Shown here one piece after another: positions 26,274-34,857 of a DNA stretch of 64,000 nucleotides (its first letter is position 1; each line of letters begins with the position of its first letter). The position numbers and the translations under genes are program-made. A model generated the notes under the pieces. It searched no databases, had not been told where the DNA came from, and worked only from the letters and a program-made list of their open reading frames with translations. Source of the stretch: Solimonas terrae (GTDB lineage: Bacteria; Pseudomonadota; Gammaproteobacteria; Nevskiales; Nevskiaceae); the NCBI RefSeq assembly GCF_011067135.1, contig NZ_JAAMOW010000002.1, positions 62,001 through 126,000 of the forward strand, in the 5' to 3' direction.

Positions 26274-26378
26274 ATGACCGCAGTCGAAACTTCCACGCCG
26301 ATCGCCGCGCCGGCGAAATCGGCATCGATCACCGATCGGGCGGCAATGCGCACGTCCCGTGGCGGAGCCGCGGCATGA
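26274..26378 (+). CDS. 34-residue leader ORF translationally coupled to the AraC gene
   Basis: ATG 26274 is preceded by GGGAGGAG with ideal spacing. The frame codes for a 34-residue Ala/Ser/Thr-rich peptide (MTAVETSTPIAAPAKSAS...) and stops at TGA 26376-26378, overlapping the AraC ATG (26375) as ATGA. The AraC start has no good ribosome site of its own, so its translation probably depends on this ORF. No homology is recognised. It could instead be the remnant of a frameshifted N-terminal extension. Confidence 0.5.
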   Translation: MTAVETSTPIAAPAKSASITDRAAMRTSRGGAAA

Positions 26379-27256
26379 ACGCCGAATCGGGCCGGATCAC
26401 GCAGATCGACGCCGATCTGGCGATGCGCGTCGGCCGCGCGCAGCTGGTGCGCAATCGCTGGGAGGCGCCGATCGATCATCGCGGCGCCGCCGATCACCAT
26501 CACCTCGAACTGTCGCTGCTGCCGCGCTCGGGCGAGCCTCAAGGCTGCTTTCCGGATTGCTGGGGGCCGCAACGCTTTGAGCCGATGGGCGAGCTGTTCC
26601 TGCTGCCCGCCGATCAGCTGTTTCATGCCCGCAGCGAATGTCGGCAGCAGGTGTCGGTGATCTGCCGCTTCGATCCGTGCGCGGTCGACGAGTGGTTCGA
26701 AGGCGAGCTGCGCTGGACCGAACGGCGCCTGCGCGGCGGCCTGGACATCACCAGCGAGCGCGTTCGCCGACTGCTGTCCGACATCGCCGACGAGCTGCGC
26801 ACGCCCGGGTTCGCCAGTGCGACGATGGTGGAGTTGCTGGCGGCGCAGGCCGCGATCGAACTGTCGCGGCACCTGATCGGCGTCGAAGCCGGTCGGGTGG
26901 CCGGCGGCCTCGCCGGCTGGCAGCTGCGCCGCATCGAGCAGCGCATTGCCGATGATCCGTCGCCGCCGTCGCTGGCCGAGCTCGCAGAGCTCTGCTGCGT
27001 CTCGTCACGGCATCTGACGCGGGCGTTCCGCGTCAGCCGCGGTTGCTCGATAGGGCATTATCTGGAAACGCATCGCATCGAGCAGTCCAAATGCCTGCTG
27101 GCAGCCGGCCAGAGCGTCAAGGCGGTCGCCTACACGATGGGCTTTACGGCGCCATCCAATTTCGCCGCGGCGTTCCGCCGCGCCAGCGGCGAATCGCCGC
27201 GACAGTATCAGCAGAGAGTGCAGGGCATGCGGCCGGCCTCTGCGCTGTCGCATTGA
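26375..27256 (+). CDS. AraC-family transcriptional regulator
   Basis: A 293-residue regulator. The C-terminal ~100 residues form the double HTH: SLAELAELCCVSSRHLTRAFRVSRGCSIGHYLETHRIEQSKCLLAAGQSVKAVAYTMGFTAPSNFAAAFRRASGESPRQYQQ. The N-terminal part (HHLELSLLPRSGEPQGCF...FLLPADQLFHARSE) looks like a cupin-like effector domain. Its target is unknown; neighbours are cofD and the sulfotransferase unit. Start ATG 26375 overlaps the leader ORF stop. Confidence 0.88.
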   Translation: MNAESGRITQIDADLAMRVGRAQLVRNRWEAPIDHRGAADHHHLELSLLPRSGEPQGCFPDCWGPQRFEPMGELFLLPADQLFHARSECRQQVSVICRFDPCAVDEWFEGELRWTERRLRGGLDITSERVRRLLSDIADELRTPGFASATMVELLAAQAAIELSRHLIGVEAGRVAGGLAGWQLRRIEQRIADDPSPPSLAELAELCCVSSRHLTRAFRVSRGCSIGHYLETHRIEQSKCLLAAGQSVKAVAYTMGFTAPSNFAAAFRRASGESPRQYQQRVQGMRPASALSH

Positions 27257-27271
27257 TGGCCGGACCGCGGC

Positions 27272-27697
27272 TCAGGGTTTCGCGGCCAATACCTTCCAGA
27301 TACCGTCGGCGCTGGCGACGGTCTTGTCGCCCGCCTTGATCAGGCCGCGCACGAACATCATCTGCGAGGTCGCACGCACCAGCTCGGCCTGGCAGCTGAT
27401 GAAGTCGCCGAGCCTGGGGCTGGATACCAGCTGTATCGCCAGCTGTGCGGTGACGCAGCGCGTGTGACCCAGCGCCTCCGCCGCGATCCAGCCGAGCGCG
27501 ATGTCGGCAAAGGTCATCAGTGCGCCGCCGTGGACGGTCTGCTGATAGTTGACGTGTCGCTCGTCGGCAATGAAACCGACGCCACGGCCGCGGCTGGTAT
27601 CGCTGGCATCGAGTATCCACAGGGGCGCGATGAAGCCGGTAAAGCCCTTGGCGTCGCGCGCTTTCCAGCCGGCCACCTGCAATGAAGTCGCATCCAT
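27272..27697 (-). CDS. PaaI-family hotdog thioesterase
   Basis: A 141-residue hotdog-fold protein. The signature HVNYQQTVHGGALMTFADIALGWIAAEAL with HGG and the following Asp is the PaaI/YdiI-type acyl-CoA thioesterase motif. It probably hydrolyses aromatic or medium acyl-CoAs to relieve CoA sequestration. It starts 7 bp after the SDR stop and is the last gene of the minus-strand sulfotransferase unit. Confidence 0.87.
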   Translation of the reverse strand: MDATSLQVAGWKARDAKGFTGFIAPLWILDASDTSRGRGVGFIADERHVNYQQTVHGGALMTFADIALGWIAAEALGHTRCVTAQLAIQLVSSPRLGDFISCQAELVRATSQMMFVRGLIKAGDKTVASADGIWKVLAAKP

Positions 27698-27704
27698 CTC
27701 CGTT

Positions 27705-28484
27705 TTACCGTGGCTGCATGCGGATTGCACCGTCGAGCCGCACGGTCTCGCCGTTGAAATAGCCATTGCGGATCATTTCCAGCGCGAGGCTCGCGTACTC
27801 GGATGCATCGCCCAGGCGCGGCGGAAACGGCACCATTGCGCCGAGTGCTTCCAGCATCTTCGGCGTGGCGCCGGCCATCGCCGGCGTGTGGAAGATGCCC
27901 GGCTGGATGGTATTGACGCGAATGCCTTCACGCGACAGATCGCGCGCGATCGTCAATGTCATGCCGACGATCGCGGCCTTGGCGGCCGAGTAGGCGGCCT
28001 GGCCCATCTGGCCGTCGGTCGCGGCGGCCGAAGCCGTATTGACCATCACGCCGCGTTCGCCGTCCACCGGCTCCAGCGTCATCATGCCGGCGGCCGAGCG
28101 CGTCACGCAGCGGAAAGTGCCGACCGTGTTGAGCTTGAGCACCCATTCGAACTTGTCGGACGGGAATATCCTGATCTCGCCGGTCTCCTTGTCGCGTGAG
28201 GCGGTGCGGATCGCGTTGCCGCCGCCGGCGCAGCAGACCAGCACGCGCTCCTGGCCGATGGCGGCACGCGCCCTGGCGAAGGCCGCATCGACGCTTTCGT
28301 CGCTGAGCACGTCGCATTCGCAGAACACCGAGCCGGTCTCTTCGGCCGCCCTGGCGCCGCTCTCCGGGTTGCGATCGAAGATCGCGACCTTCGCGCCGGC
28401 GGCGCGCAGCGCCTTGACCGTGGCCAGGCCCAGACCCGAAGCGCCGCCGGTAACGACGGCGGCCAGCGATGCGTCAATCTTCAT
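27705..28484 (-). CDS. SDR-family 3-hydroxyacyl-CoA dehydrogenase-like oxidoreductase
   Basis: A 259-residue SDR. Cofactor motif TGGASGLG, Asp at the end of beta-2 (IFDRNPES) suggesting NAD, active-site YSAAK. The pattern resembles the HSD10/3-hydroxyacyl-CoA dehydrogenase group (ASAAATDGQMGQAAYSAAKAAI). It could oxidise the hydroxyacyl-CoA made by a hydratase. It lies between the DUF7064-like gene and the thioesterase in one operon. Confidence 0.87.
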   Translation of the reverse strand: MKIDASLAAVVTGGASGLGLATVKALRAAGAKVAIFDRNPESGARAAEETGSVFCECDVLSDESVDAAFARARAAIGQERVLVCCAGGGNAIRTASRDKETGEIRIFPSDKFEWVLKLNTVGTFRCVTRSAAGMMTLEPVDGERGVMVNTASAAATDGQMGQAAYSAAKAAIVGMTLTIARDLSREGIRVNTIQPGIFHTPAMAGATPKMLEALGAMVPFPPRLGDASEYASLALEMIRNGYFNGETVRLDGAIRMQPR

Positions 28485-28504
28485 GTTTCGTCCTCGAAAA
28501 ATTC

Positions 28505-29551
28505 TTAGCCGACGGTGGTCAGGCTTTCGTGGCTGGAGCGCTCCACCATGCCGTAGGCGCTTTGATCATCCCAGGTGAAGCGCGCACCACCTTGCTGCAG
28601 GTTGAGCCCGCCGATATCCGGGTTGCCGACGCGGAAGGTGGACAGCGCGGTCACGCCTTTGATGTGCGTGTGTCCGAGTTCGGATTGTAGCTCGACCGAC
28701 ACGTCATCGCCTTCAAAAACCAGACGGCGCAGGAACGGTGCCTTGACGATGCGCGCCGGATATAGCTTTCCGTGCTGATAGACAACAGCATCGTTGTATG
28801 AGTACTCGCTCTCGCCGTCGCGCGGCGGATAGGCCAGGCAGCCGAACGCGCGGCCGTCCGGAAACAGGGCCGACAGCCAGCAATGCCCGAAGAAGCCGTC
28901 CAGTCGACGGACGCTCTGGCGATGGATGCGGGTGCCGGTACCGCGGAATGCACGCCGGCGGCCGTCGATCTCGATCGTGCCCTGTGCGCGGAAGTGATGT
29001 TCGAAGCGATAACCCAGGCCCATGGCCTGCGCATTGGCGGCTTCCTGCGCGCTCATTTTCGAGGTGTCGGTCGGCGTTTCCTGAACCCAGGCCGGTGTCG
29101 CCATCGTCATCTCGACTTCGAGCCTGACGGCGGTGGTCACCGTGCCGGTCCTGAAACGGCCATCGAGCTGCTCGGTGACATGGCCGTCCCGCGCCGGACC
29201 GTCGAAGCACATGCTCCAGCGCCGGAACGGCTCGATGCAGCGCAGCGTCAGCGGGCCGGCGCCGATGATGCTGGGGCGGCCGTTTTCGTCGAGCGCCGAC
29301 GGTGCGGCGCCGCGACCGGCGCCGCTCAGCACGCGACCGTCCGCGAACGAGAAGTTGGCCTGCAGCAGGCGCTGATCCCAGGATTGCGATTCGGCCTCGA
29401 TGCCGCCGCGCGGAAAGGCGAACTCGCCGGTCTCGTCGAACAGCCAGACCGACACGCTCTCGCGCATCTCCGGATGTTCGGGCTGACCGGGCAGAACCAG
29501 GTCCTTTTCCAGCGCGAGGCCGCCACTCAGCTGCTGCGGGCTCAGGGTCAT
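28505..29551 (-). CDS. DUF7064/DUF7065-like hypothetical protein (lipocalin-like beta-rich)
   Basis: A 348-residue beta-rich protein with no signal peptide. Recognisable blocks are LPGQPEHPEMRESVSVWLFDETGEFAFPRGGIE, GPLTLRCIEPFRRWSMCFDG, HFRAQGTIEIDG and WDDQSAYGMVERSS. These resemble uncharacterised proteins (DUF7064/7065, AttH-like) that often sit beside sulfotransferases and P450s in hydrophobic-compound degradation clusters. Family name is from memory and less certain than the context. A ligand-binding or cyclase-like role is only inference. Confidence 0.6.
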   Translation of the reverse strand: MTLSPQQLSGGLALEKDLVLPGQPEHPEMRESVSVWLFDETGEFAFPRGGIEAESQSWDQRLLQANFSFADGRVLSGAGRGAAPSALDENGRPSIIGAGPLTLRCIEPFRRWSMCFDGPARDGHVTEQLDGRFRTGTVTTAVRLEVEMTMATPAWVQETPTDTSKMSAQEAANAQAMGLGYRFEHHFRAQGTIEIDGRRRAFRGTGTRIHRQSVRRLDGFFGHCWLSALFPDGRAFGCLAYPPRDGESEYSYNDAVVYQHGKLYPARIVKAPFLRRLVFEGDDVSVELQSELGHTHIKGVTALSTFRVGNPDIGGLNLQQGGARFTWDDQSAYGMVERSSHESLTTVG

Positions 29552-29582
29552 GGTGGTCTCCGGGAAGGCGGCTGCAAACGCT

Positions 29583-30728
29583 TCAGATGGCGACCGCGAA
29601 GCGTTCGCTGTAGAAGCCGAAGCGTTCGCGCAGGCGCGTCACGTCGAGGCCGAAATCGGCGGCGTCGTAATGATGTTCGCCGTGCCGGTCGCGAGGAGTG
29701 TCGCGACGCCAGGCTGCCATGCGCGAACGCGCCAGCGGCGTGAACTCCTCGCCGAGAAAATCATAGAGGCGGGCGAGGATCGGGAAGGGGTCTTCCTGAA
29801 ATGCCGCAAACTGGACATCGAAGAAGCGGTGCTCGTGGCCGGCGTCGCGGAACGCGATGACCTTGCGCATGCCACGCTCGCACCACTCGCTGTTCAGTGC
29901 GCCGAGATAGGTCTTGTCGACGTCGTCGGACGAGGCTCTGATCAGTTCGTGGTAGAGATCGGCGACCGACGGGATCACCTTGCCGATGTCGCGATGGGTC
30001 ATCCAGTAGCGGGCATCCGGAAACACTTCCTGCAGGGCGTCGATGAAGACGATGTGGCTGGGGTTCTTGAGCCGCCAGCGATACGGCGGGCAGCGCCATT
30101 GCAGCAGCTTCAGGACACGCTTCACGTACCGATAGGTGGACACCAGGTCGGCATGGTGATTGAGCCAGTCCGCGTAGCTCGGCACCTGCCACAGCGCCTG
30201 GAACAGATGCGAGCGGAAGTCGTAGGCCATGTAGGTCTGACACTCGGTCGGCATCGTCGCCGACGACGGCAGCATGGCCATCTTGCGCGGAAACATTTCC
30301 TGGCGCTTGAGCACCATGCGATGCGCGACCGCGATGCGCGGATCGCTCAGCTCGCTCGCGGTTTCCGGCGGCGGACAGGGTTTCATCGCCTCCCAGTTGC
30401 GAATCGAGCGTACGGCCGGATCTTCGGCCAGCAGGCAGGACAACGCAGTCGAGCCCGTGCGCGGCAGGCCGAGTCCGATCAGCGGTGCGACGATCTGCTG
30501 TTCGTCGATTTCCGGGTGCCGGCGATACCAGTGTTCCACCTGCAGGCGATTGACGAGCAGGTCGACGATCTGCATTTCGAAGCCGATGCGGCCGCGCTCA
30601 TTGAGGCGCGCCTCGCGCTCGACCGACACGACCAGTCGTTCCAGTCCGTCCCGGAACGAATCGTCGCCGAAATCGTCCAGGGATGCGGTCGATCGCGCGC
30701 GCTGCATCAGATCGGAAACGACGGACAC
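29583..30728 (-). CDS. Sulfotransferase family protein
   Basis: A 381-residue protein. The 5'-phosphosulfate loop LIGLGLPRTGSTALSCLLAEDP lies at ~135-155, and WRLKNPSHIVFIDALQEVFPDARYWMTHRD matches the 3'-phosphate-binding region of the Sulfotransfer_3 group. Such bacterial enzymes may use PAPS to sulfate alcohols, but many in catabolic clusters are uncharacterised. It is first in the minus operon followed by the DUF7064-like, SDR and thioesterase genes, and divergent from the TonB receptor. Confidence 0.87.
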   Translation of the reverse strand: MSVVSDLMQRARSTASLDDFGDDSFRDGLERLVVSVEREARLNERGRIGFEMQIVDLLVNRLQVEHWYRRHPEIDEQQIVAPLIGLGLPRTGSTALSCLLAEDPAVRSIRNWEAMKPCPPPETASELSDPRIAVAHRMVLKRQEMFPRKMAMLPSSATMPTECQTYMAYDFRSHLFQALWQVPSYADWLNHHADLVSTYRYVKRVLKLLQWRCPPYRWRLKNPSHIVFIDALQEVFPDARYWMTHRDIGKVIPSVADLYHELIRASSDDVDKTYLGALNSEWCERGMRKVIAFRDAGHEHRFFDVQFAAFQEDPFPILARLYDFLGEEFTPLARSRMAAWRRDTPRDRHGEHHYDAADFGLDVTRLRERFGFYSERFAVAI

Positions 30729-31066
30729 TGCACCATGCTCCTGTCATGCCGCTCGCCGGCTCCGGAACGGAGCGGGTTCATGAGGCTAGCGAGCGTACCG
30801 ATGCCGGGCAATGCCGGTCGCGAGTCCGAACGGGCCATGCCGATGGCGTCGGGACTTCGTGTGCGCACGGGAAGACGATCGGGCGATGGCAGGAGTTCGA
30901 CAGTTGGCCGGATTTTGATGCAGATTTTTCGACCGCAATCGACGCTGTCGCACTGCAGCATCCCGTACGCTGGATGCAGTTCGGAGGTGGCGCGTCCCCA
31001 GCATTCGAAGGCAAACGCCGCCGCCGAATACCGTTGATCGGCGCGAATCTGCCGTTCGCCGTCAAA

Positions 31067-31082
31067 TCAACAACTCTGTTGA
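31067..31082. promoter_or_regulatory. Perfect TCAACA-N4-TGTTGA operator upstream of TonB receptor
   Basis: TCAACAACTCTGTTGA. Its right edge overlaps a -35-like TTGACT (31079-31084), with TAACGT at 31103-31108 as a possible -10. Repression of the receptor by a protein bound here is a direct reading of the geometry. Confidence 0.7.
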
Positions 31083-31144
31083 CTGGTAACTCCGGGCGGG
31101 CGTAACGTTCACCCCGTTTGTCGAGGCCATGGCAGATGCAATTT

Positions 31145-31162
31145 GTGTCACTCGACTGACAC
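31145..31162. promoter_or_regulatory. Inverted repeat GTGTCA-N6-TGACAC in TonB receptor leader
   Basis: Perfect 6-bp arms around CTCGAC, 66 bp upstream of the receptor ATG and downstream of the presumed promoter. It could be a second operator or a leader hairpin. Confidence 0.4.
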
Positions 31163-31228
31163 GCCAGCGAACGCGCCGCCGAGGCCGGCGACGCGGACGA
31201 AAGATAAAGAACCGTGAGGAGAGACCGT

Positions 31229-33892
31229 ATGGGCAGTAGCATCAGTAAAGGGAAGCTGTGCGCGTTGACCGTGGGTTTGCTGGCCTGCTCGACAGCGGGT
31301 GCCCAGGAACCTGCGACCAGCGAGGCGTCGCAGCCGGCAGCGGAACAGACCGCTCCCGCCGCAAGCGCGACCGCCGACGCAGCGACCGGCACTGAGGCCA
31401 CGGGCAGCGCCGCTGCCGCTTCCGACGAGCTGCCGGAAGTCATCGTCACGGCCCGTCGTGTCGAAGAAAAACTGCAGGACGTGCCGATCTCCATCACGGT
31501 GTTCAACCAGGATCAGCTGTCGAAGCGCAACGTCGTCAGCGCAACCGATCTTGCCAACTTCACGCCCTCGCTGTCGTCGAACAACAACTTCGGCAACGAG
31601 AACACCACTTTCGCGATTCGTGGTTTCGTGCAGGACGCCGGCACTGCGCCTTCCGTCGGCACCTATTTCGCCGACGTGGTCGCGCCGCGCGGCCCGACGC
31701 AGGGCACGACCGCCGGTGACGGCGTGGGCCCCGGCAGCTTCTTCGATCTGGAGAACGTGCAGGTACTGAAGGGCCCGCAGGGTACGCTGTTCGGCCGCAA
31801 CACGACTGGCGGCGCCGTGCTGCTGGTGCCGAAGAAGCCGACCTCGGAATTCGGTGGCTATCTCGAAGATTCGATCGGCAACTACGACATGCACCGCATG
31901 CAGGGCGTCGTCAATGCGCCGCTCAGCAATAGCGCCCGCTTCCGGCTTGCCTTCGATCATCAGGCTCGCGACGGCTACCTGAACAATATTTCCGGCGTCG
32001 GCCCGGATGCCTTCAACGATGTCAACTACGATGCCGTGCGCGCCAGCCTCGTGCTCGACCTGAGCGAAAACGTCGAGAACTACACGATCGCGTCGTACAG
32101 CAAATCCGACACCAACGGCAGCGTGCAGAAGTTGATCGCTTGCAATCCGGCGGGCGCCGATCCGCAGTCGCAGGCGGATGTCGGTACCGGTCTCGGCAAT
32201 TTCTTCGGCGTCTTTTCCTGCGGGCAACTCGATCGCGAGAAGGCGCAAGGTGCCGGCTTCTATGACGTCGAAGGCGCGGCCGACGATCCGATCTCGCGCA
32301 TCACGCAGTGGCAGGTGATCAACACGACGACCTGGATTGCCAGAGACGATCTGACGGTCAAGAACATCGCGAGCTATGCCGAATTCACCGATCTGCAGCG
32401 CTCGCCGCTGTTCGGAACCAACTGGCAGGTCAGCGATCTGTCGCCTGCGTATCAGGGCATCTTCGCCGGCGGCATTCCATCCCTGTTCACCGGCATCTTC
32501 GCTCCGCCCGGACTCAAGAGTGCCGATCAGTCGACCTATACCGAAGAGGTGCAGCTGCAGGGCGCGGCGTTCGATTCACGCCTGACCTACCAGGCCGGCG
32601 TCTACCTCGAATGGAGCGATCCGCTCAGCAAGGTCGGCAATCAGTCGTCGCAGCTTGCGTCCTGCACGGACCTCGCGACGTTCCAGTGCACGGATCCGCT
32701 GGGTGCGACGTTCACGGCGCTTGCGCGCATGCAGGATGCGAACGCGCCGGACACCAACATCGGCGCCGTGAACTACACGGTCGGCGAGACGTCGTATCGT
32801 GACCAGGGTGTCTACACGCAGGCGACCTACGCGATCACCGATCAGTTCAAGGCAACCGGTGGCCTGCGTTATACCTGGGACAAGCAGACCAATGACGCAG
32901 TGCGTCGGACGACCATCTTCCCGGTCTCGGCCGATCAAGGCACGAATCCGATCACGATCTGCACCGATCCGGGAACGACGGCGAATGGCTGCCGCAACAA
33001 GCTGGAGGAGAAGTCCAGCAAGCCGACCTGGATGATCGACTTCGATTACACGCCGGTTCAGGACGTGCTGACCTACGCGAAATATGCACGCGGCTATCGT
33101 GCCGGCGGTGTGTTCTCGAATGCCCCCGTCGACAAGCGTACGTTCAACCCGGAAAAAGTCGACAACTACGAGATCGGCTTCAAGACCAGCTTCGACAAGA
33201 TCGTGCGTGGTACTTTCAATGTCGCGGCGTTCTACAACAACTTCACCAACCAGCAGCTGCAGATCGGCTTCAATGCGCGTGACAACGCGCCGGTGTCACC
33301 GACCACGGGCATCGTCAACGCCGGCAAGTCGCGCATCTACGGCGCCGAGGTGGAGTCGACGCTGGTGCCGACCAAGGGTCTGACGTTCCAGCTCAGCTAC
33401 ACCTATCTCAATACCTCGATCCGTTCGATCGATCCGGTCTCGACCGACGATCCGAACTACGAAGCGCAGGTGTCGCAGATCGCGAAGGGCTCGCCGCTGG
33501 TGCTGTCGCCGAAGAACAAGCTCAGCATCGCCGGCAACTACGTGCTGCCGCTGGAGCGTTCGATCGGCCAGGTTTCCCTGGGGCTGAACTACATCTATAC
33601 CGCCCAGCAGACGACCAGCTACACCTATCAGAACCCGGCGATCCTGGCGGCGCTCGGCGGTACGAACTACGGTGTTCTGGCCAGCCGCAATCTGCTCAAC
33701 GGCAACATCAGCTGGGATCAGATCGCCGGTACGGCACTGGATCTGTCGGTCTTCGCGACCAATCTGACCGGCGAAAAGTATTACCAGTTTGTCCCGGGTC
33801 TGGCTTCGCTGCAGACGGGTCTGGAGTTCGCGACGCTGGGTGAGCCGCGCATGTACGGCCTGCGCCTGCGTTACAGCTTCGGCGACATCTGA
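31229..33892 (+). CDS. TonB-dependent outer-membrane receptor
   Basis: An 887-residue receptor; ATG 31229 follows GAGGAGAG. Signal peptide (KLCALTVGLLACSTAGA), an Ala/Thr/Glu-rich linker, a TonB-box-like ELPEVIVTARR, the plug (VPISITVFNQDQL...VLKGPQGTLFGRNTTGGAV) and a 22-strand barrel ending in the usual aromatic-containing LRLRYSFGDI. This subfamily takes up sterol-, aromatic- or other catabolic substrates in proteobacteria. Energy would come from TonB-ExbBD, not encoded here. A perfect operator in its promoter links it to the F420 regulon. A strong terminator follows. Confidence 0.93.
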   Translation: MGSSISKGKLCALTVGLLACSTAGAQEPATSEASQPAAEQTAPAASATADAATGTEATGSAAAASDELPEVIVTARRVEEKLQDVPISITVFNQDQLSKRNVVSATDLANFTPSLSSNNNFGNENTTFAIRGFVQDAGTAPSVGTYFADVVAPRGPTQGTTAGDGVGPGSFFDLENVQVLKGPQGTLFGRNTTGGAVLLVPKKPTSEFGGYLEDSIGNYDMHRMQGVVNAPLSNSARFRLAFDHQARDGYLNNISGVGPDAFNDVNYDAVRASLVLDLSENVENYTIASYSKSDTNGSVQKLIACNPAGADPQSQADVGTGLGNFFGVFSCGQLDREKAQGAGFYDVEGAADDPISRITQWQVINTTTWIARDDLTVKNIASYAEFTDLQRSPLFGTNWQVSDLSPAYQGIFAGGIPSLFTGIFAPPGLKSADQSTYTEEVQLQGAAFDSRLTYQAGVYLEWSDPLSKVGNQSSQLASCTDLATFQCTDPLGATFTALARMQDANAPDTNIGAVNYTVGETSYRDQGVYTQATYAITDQFKATGGLRYTWDKQTNDAVRRTTIFPVSADQGTNPITICTDPGTTANGCRNKLEEKSSKPTWMIDFDYTPVQDVLTYAKYARGYRAGGVFSNAPVDKRTFNPEKVDNYEIGFKTSFDKIVRGTFNVAAFYNNFTNQQLQIGFNARDNAPVSPTTGIVNAGKSRIYGAEVESTLVPTKGLTFQLSYTYLNTSIRSIDPVSTDDPNYEAQVSQIAKGSPLVLSPKNKLSIAGNYVLPLERSIGQVSLGLNYIYTAQQTTSYTYQNPAILAALGGTNYGVLASRNLLNGNISWDQIAGTALDLSVFATNLTGEKYYQFVPGLASLQTGLEFATLGEPRMYGLRLRYSFGDI

Positions 33893-33910
33893 TCGTCGGC
33901 GAGTGTCACC

Positions 33911-33944
33911 AAAGCGGCGGAGCCTTGCTCCGCCGCTTTTTTTT
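33911..33944 (+). terminator. Rho-independent terminator after TonB receptor
   Basis: AGCGGCGGAG (33913-33922) pairs with CTCCGCCGCT (33928-33937) around a 5-nt loop and is followed by eight T. It also carries A residues before the stem, so it may act on both strands and stop cofE transcripts from the right. Confidence 0.9.
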
Positions 33945-34065
33945 GCACATGGCGGATCGCGCGCGGTCGCAAGCCGATGCGGGCGCACCGGCCGTTGATC
34001 GCCGGGAGCGCCGCTCTGCATCGTTCATGGGGAAAGCGCGCGACCGTGAGCGCGCCGCACCGAGA

Positions 34066-34857
34066 TCAGCGGAACAGATCCTGCTCGCGCGGGCGCAGCA
34101 GATCACGGACGCCGGAGCCTTCCGCCAGATAGGCGCGCGGCACGCCACGCACGACCACCACCGGCTGTCCTTCGGCAGCTTCGCCGCCGACCAGCGTGGC
34201 GCTCGCGCAGATCTGGTCGGCGACTGCGAGCTGGGTGACCTGCAGCACGCGGCCGCTGCGATCGCGGCGGCCGCGCAGATCGACGAGCGCCTGCAGTCCG
34301 GCACAGCCGACGCAGCTGCCGCAGACGCCCAGACGCCAAGCGCGTCCGAAGCTGTCGGAGATCAGCACTGCGAGCCGGATGCCGTAGCGGCGTTCGAGCT
34401 GCGCACGCAGTGCCCGGGCCGAAGCGTCGGGATCGGCGGGCAGCAGCAAGGCGCGCTCGCCATTCGATTCCGGCAGGTTCGACTGGTCGATCGCGGCATT
34501 GGCGACGACGAAGCCCAGCCGGTGGCGCACGATCAGCACGCCAGGCGCGGCGCGCAGGACCTCGCTGGACTCGCGCAGCACCAGCTCGACCAGGCGCGCG
34601 TCCTTGCCGCAGCGCTGTGCCAGCGCTTTCGCCTCATCGCCCGGCACGATGTGGTCGAGCTCGACGTAGCGATTCTCGGCCTTGGAGACGATCTTCTGCG
34701 CGACCACCAGCACGTCACCATCGTGCAGCGCCGGGTTCGGCGGTGTCGCGATGGCCTCGCCGAACAGCGTCGCGAGATCGTCGCCGGGCCGCACCTCGGG
34801 AATGCCGGCGATCGGCAGGAAGCTCAGCGCGCCGGGCGGCGAGGGCGCATCGCTCAC
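34066..34857 (-). CDS. cofE: Coenzyme F420-0:L-glutamate ligase CofE
   Basis: A 263-residue enzyme that adds gamma-linked glutamates to F420-0. The GTG start at 34857 overlaps the fbiC stop as GTGA. Landmarks: LPIAGIPEVRPGDDLATLF, DGDVLVVAQKIVSKAENRYV, VLRAAPGVLIVRHRLGFVVANAAIDQSN, and LISDSFGRAWRLG...LVDLRGRRDRSGR. It is the single-domain form; the C-terminal nitroreductase-like domain of mycobacterial FbiB is absent. Oddity: residues 178-186 read VCGSCVGCA, with Cys179, 182 and 185, where most CofE proteins have an Ala/Ile/Val-rich stretch. Confidence 0.93.
   Translation of the reverse strand: MSDAPSPPGALSFLPIAGIPEVRPGDDLATLFGEAIATPPNPALHDGDVLVVAQKIVSKAENRYVELDHIVPGDEAKALAQRCGKDARLVELVLRESSEVLRAAPGVLIVRHRLGFVVANAAIDQSNLPESNGERALLLPADPDASARALRAQLERRYGIRLAVLISDSFGRAWRLGVCGSCVGCAGLQALVDLRGRRDRSGRVLQVTQLAVADQICASATLVGGEAAEGQPVVVVRGVPRAYLAEGSGVRDLLRPREQDLFR

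Larger units (their letters stand above)
30729..31228. promoter_or_regulatory. Divergent control region, sulfotransferase unit / TonB receptor
   Basis: 500 bp without a convincing gene. The right end carries a perfect TCAACA-N4-TGTTGA (31067-31082) overlapping a -35-like TTGACT, with TAACGT 18 bp on, and a second inverted repeat at 31145-31162. The left 300 bp show nothing recognisable. Confidence 0.55.
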
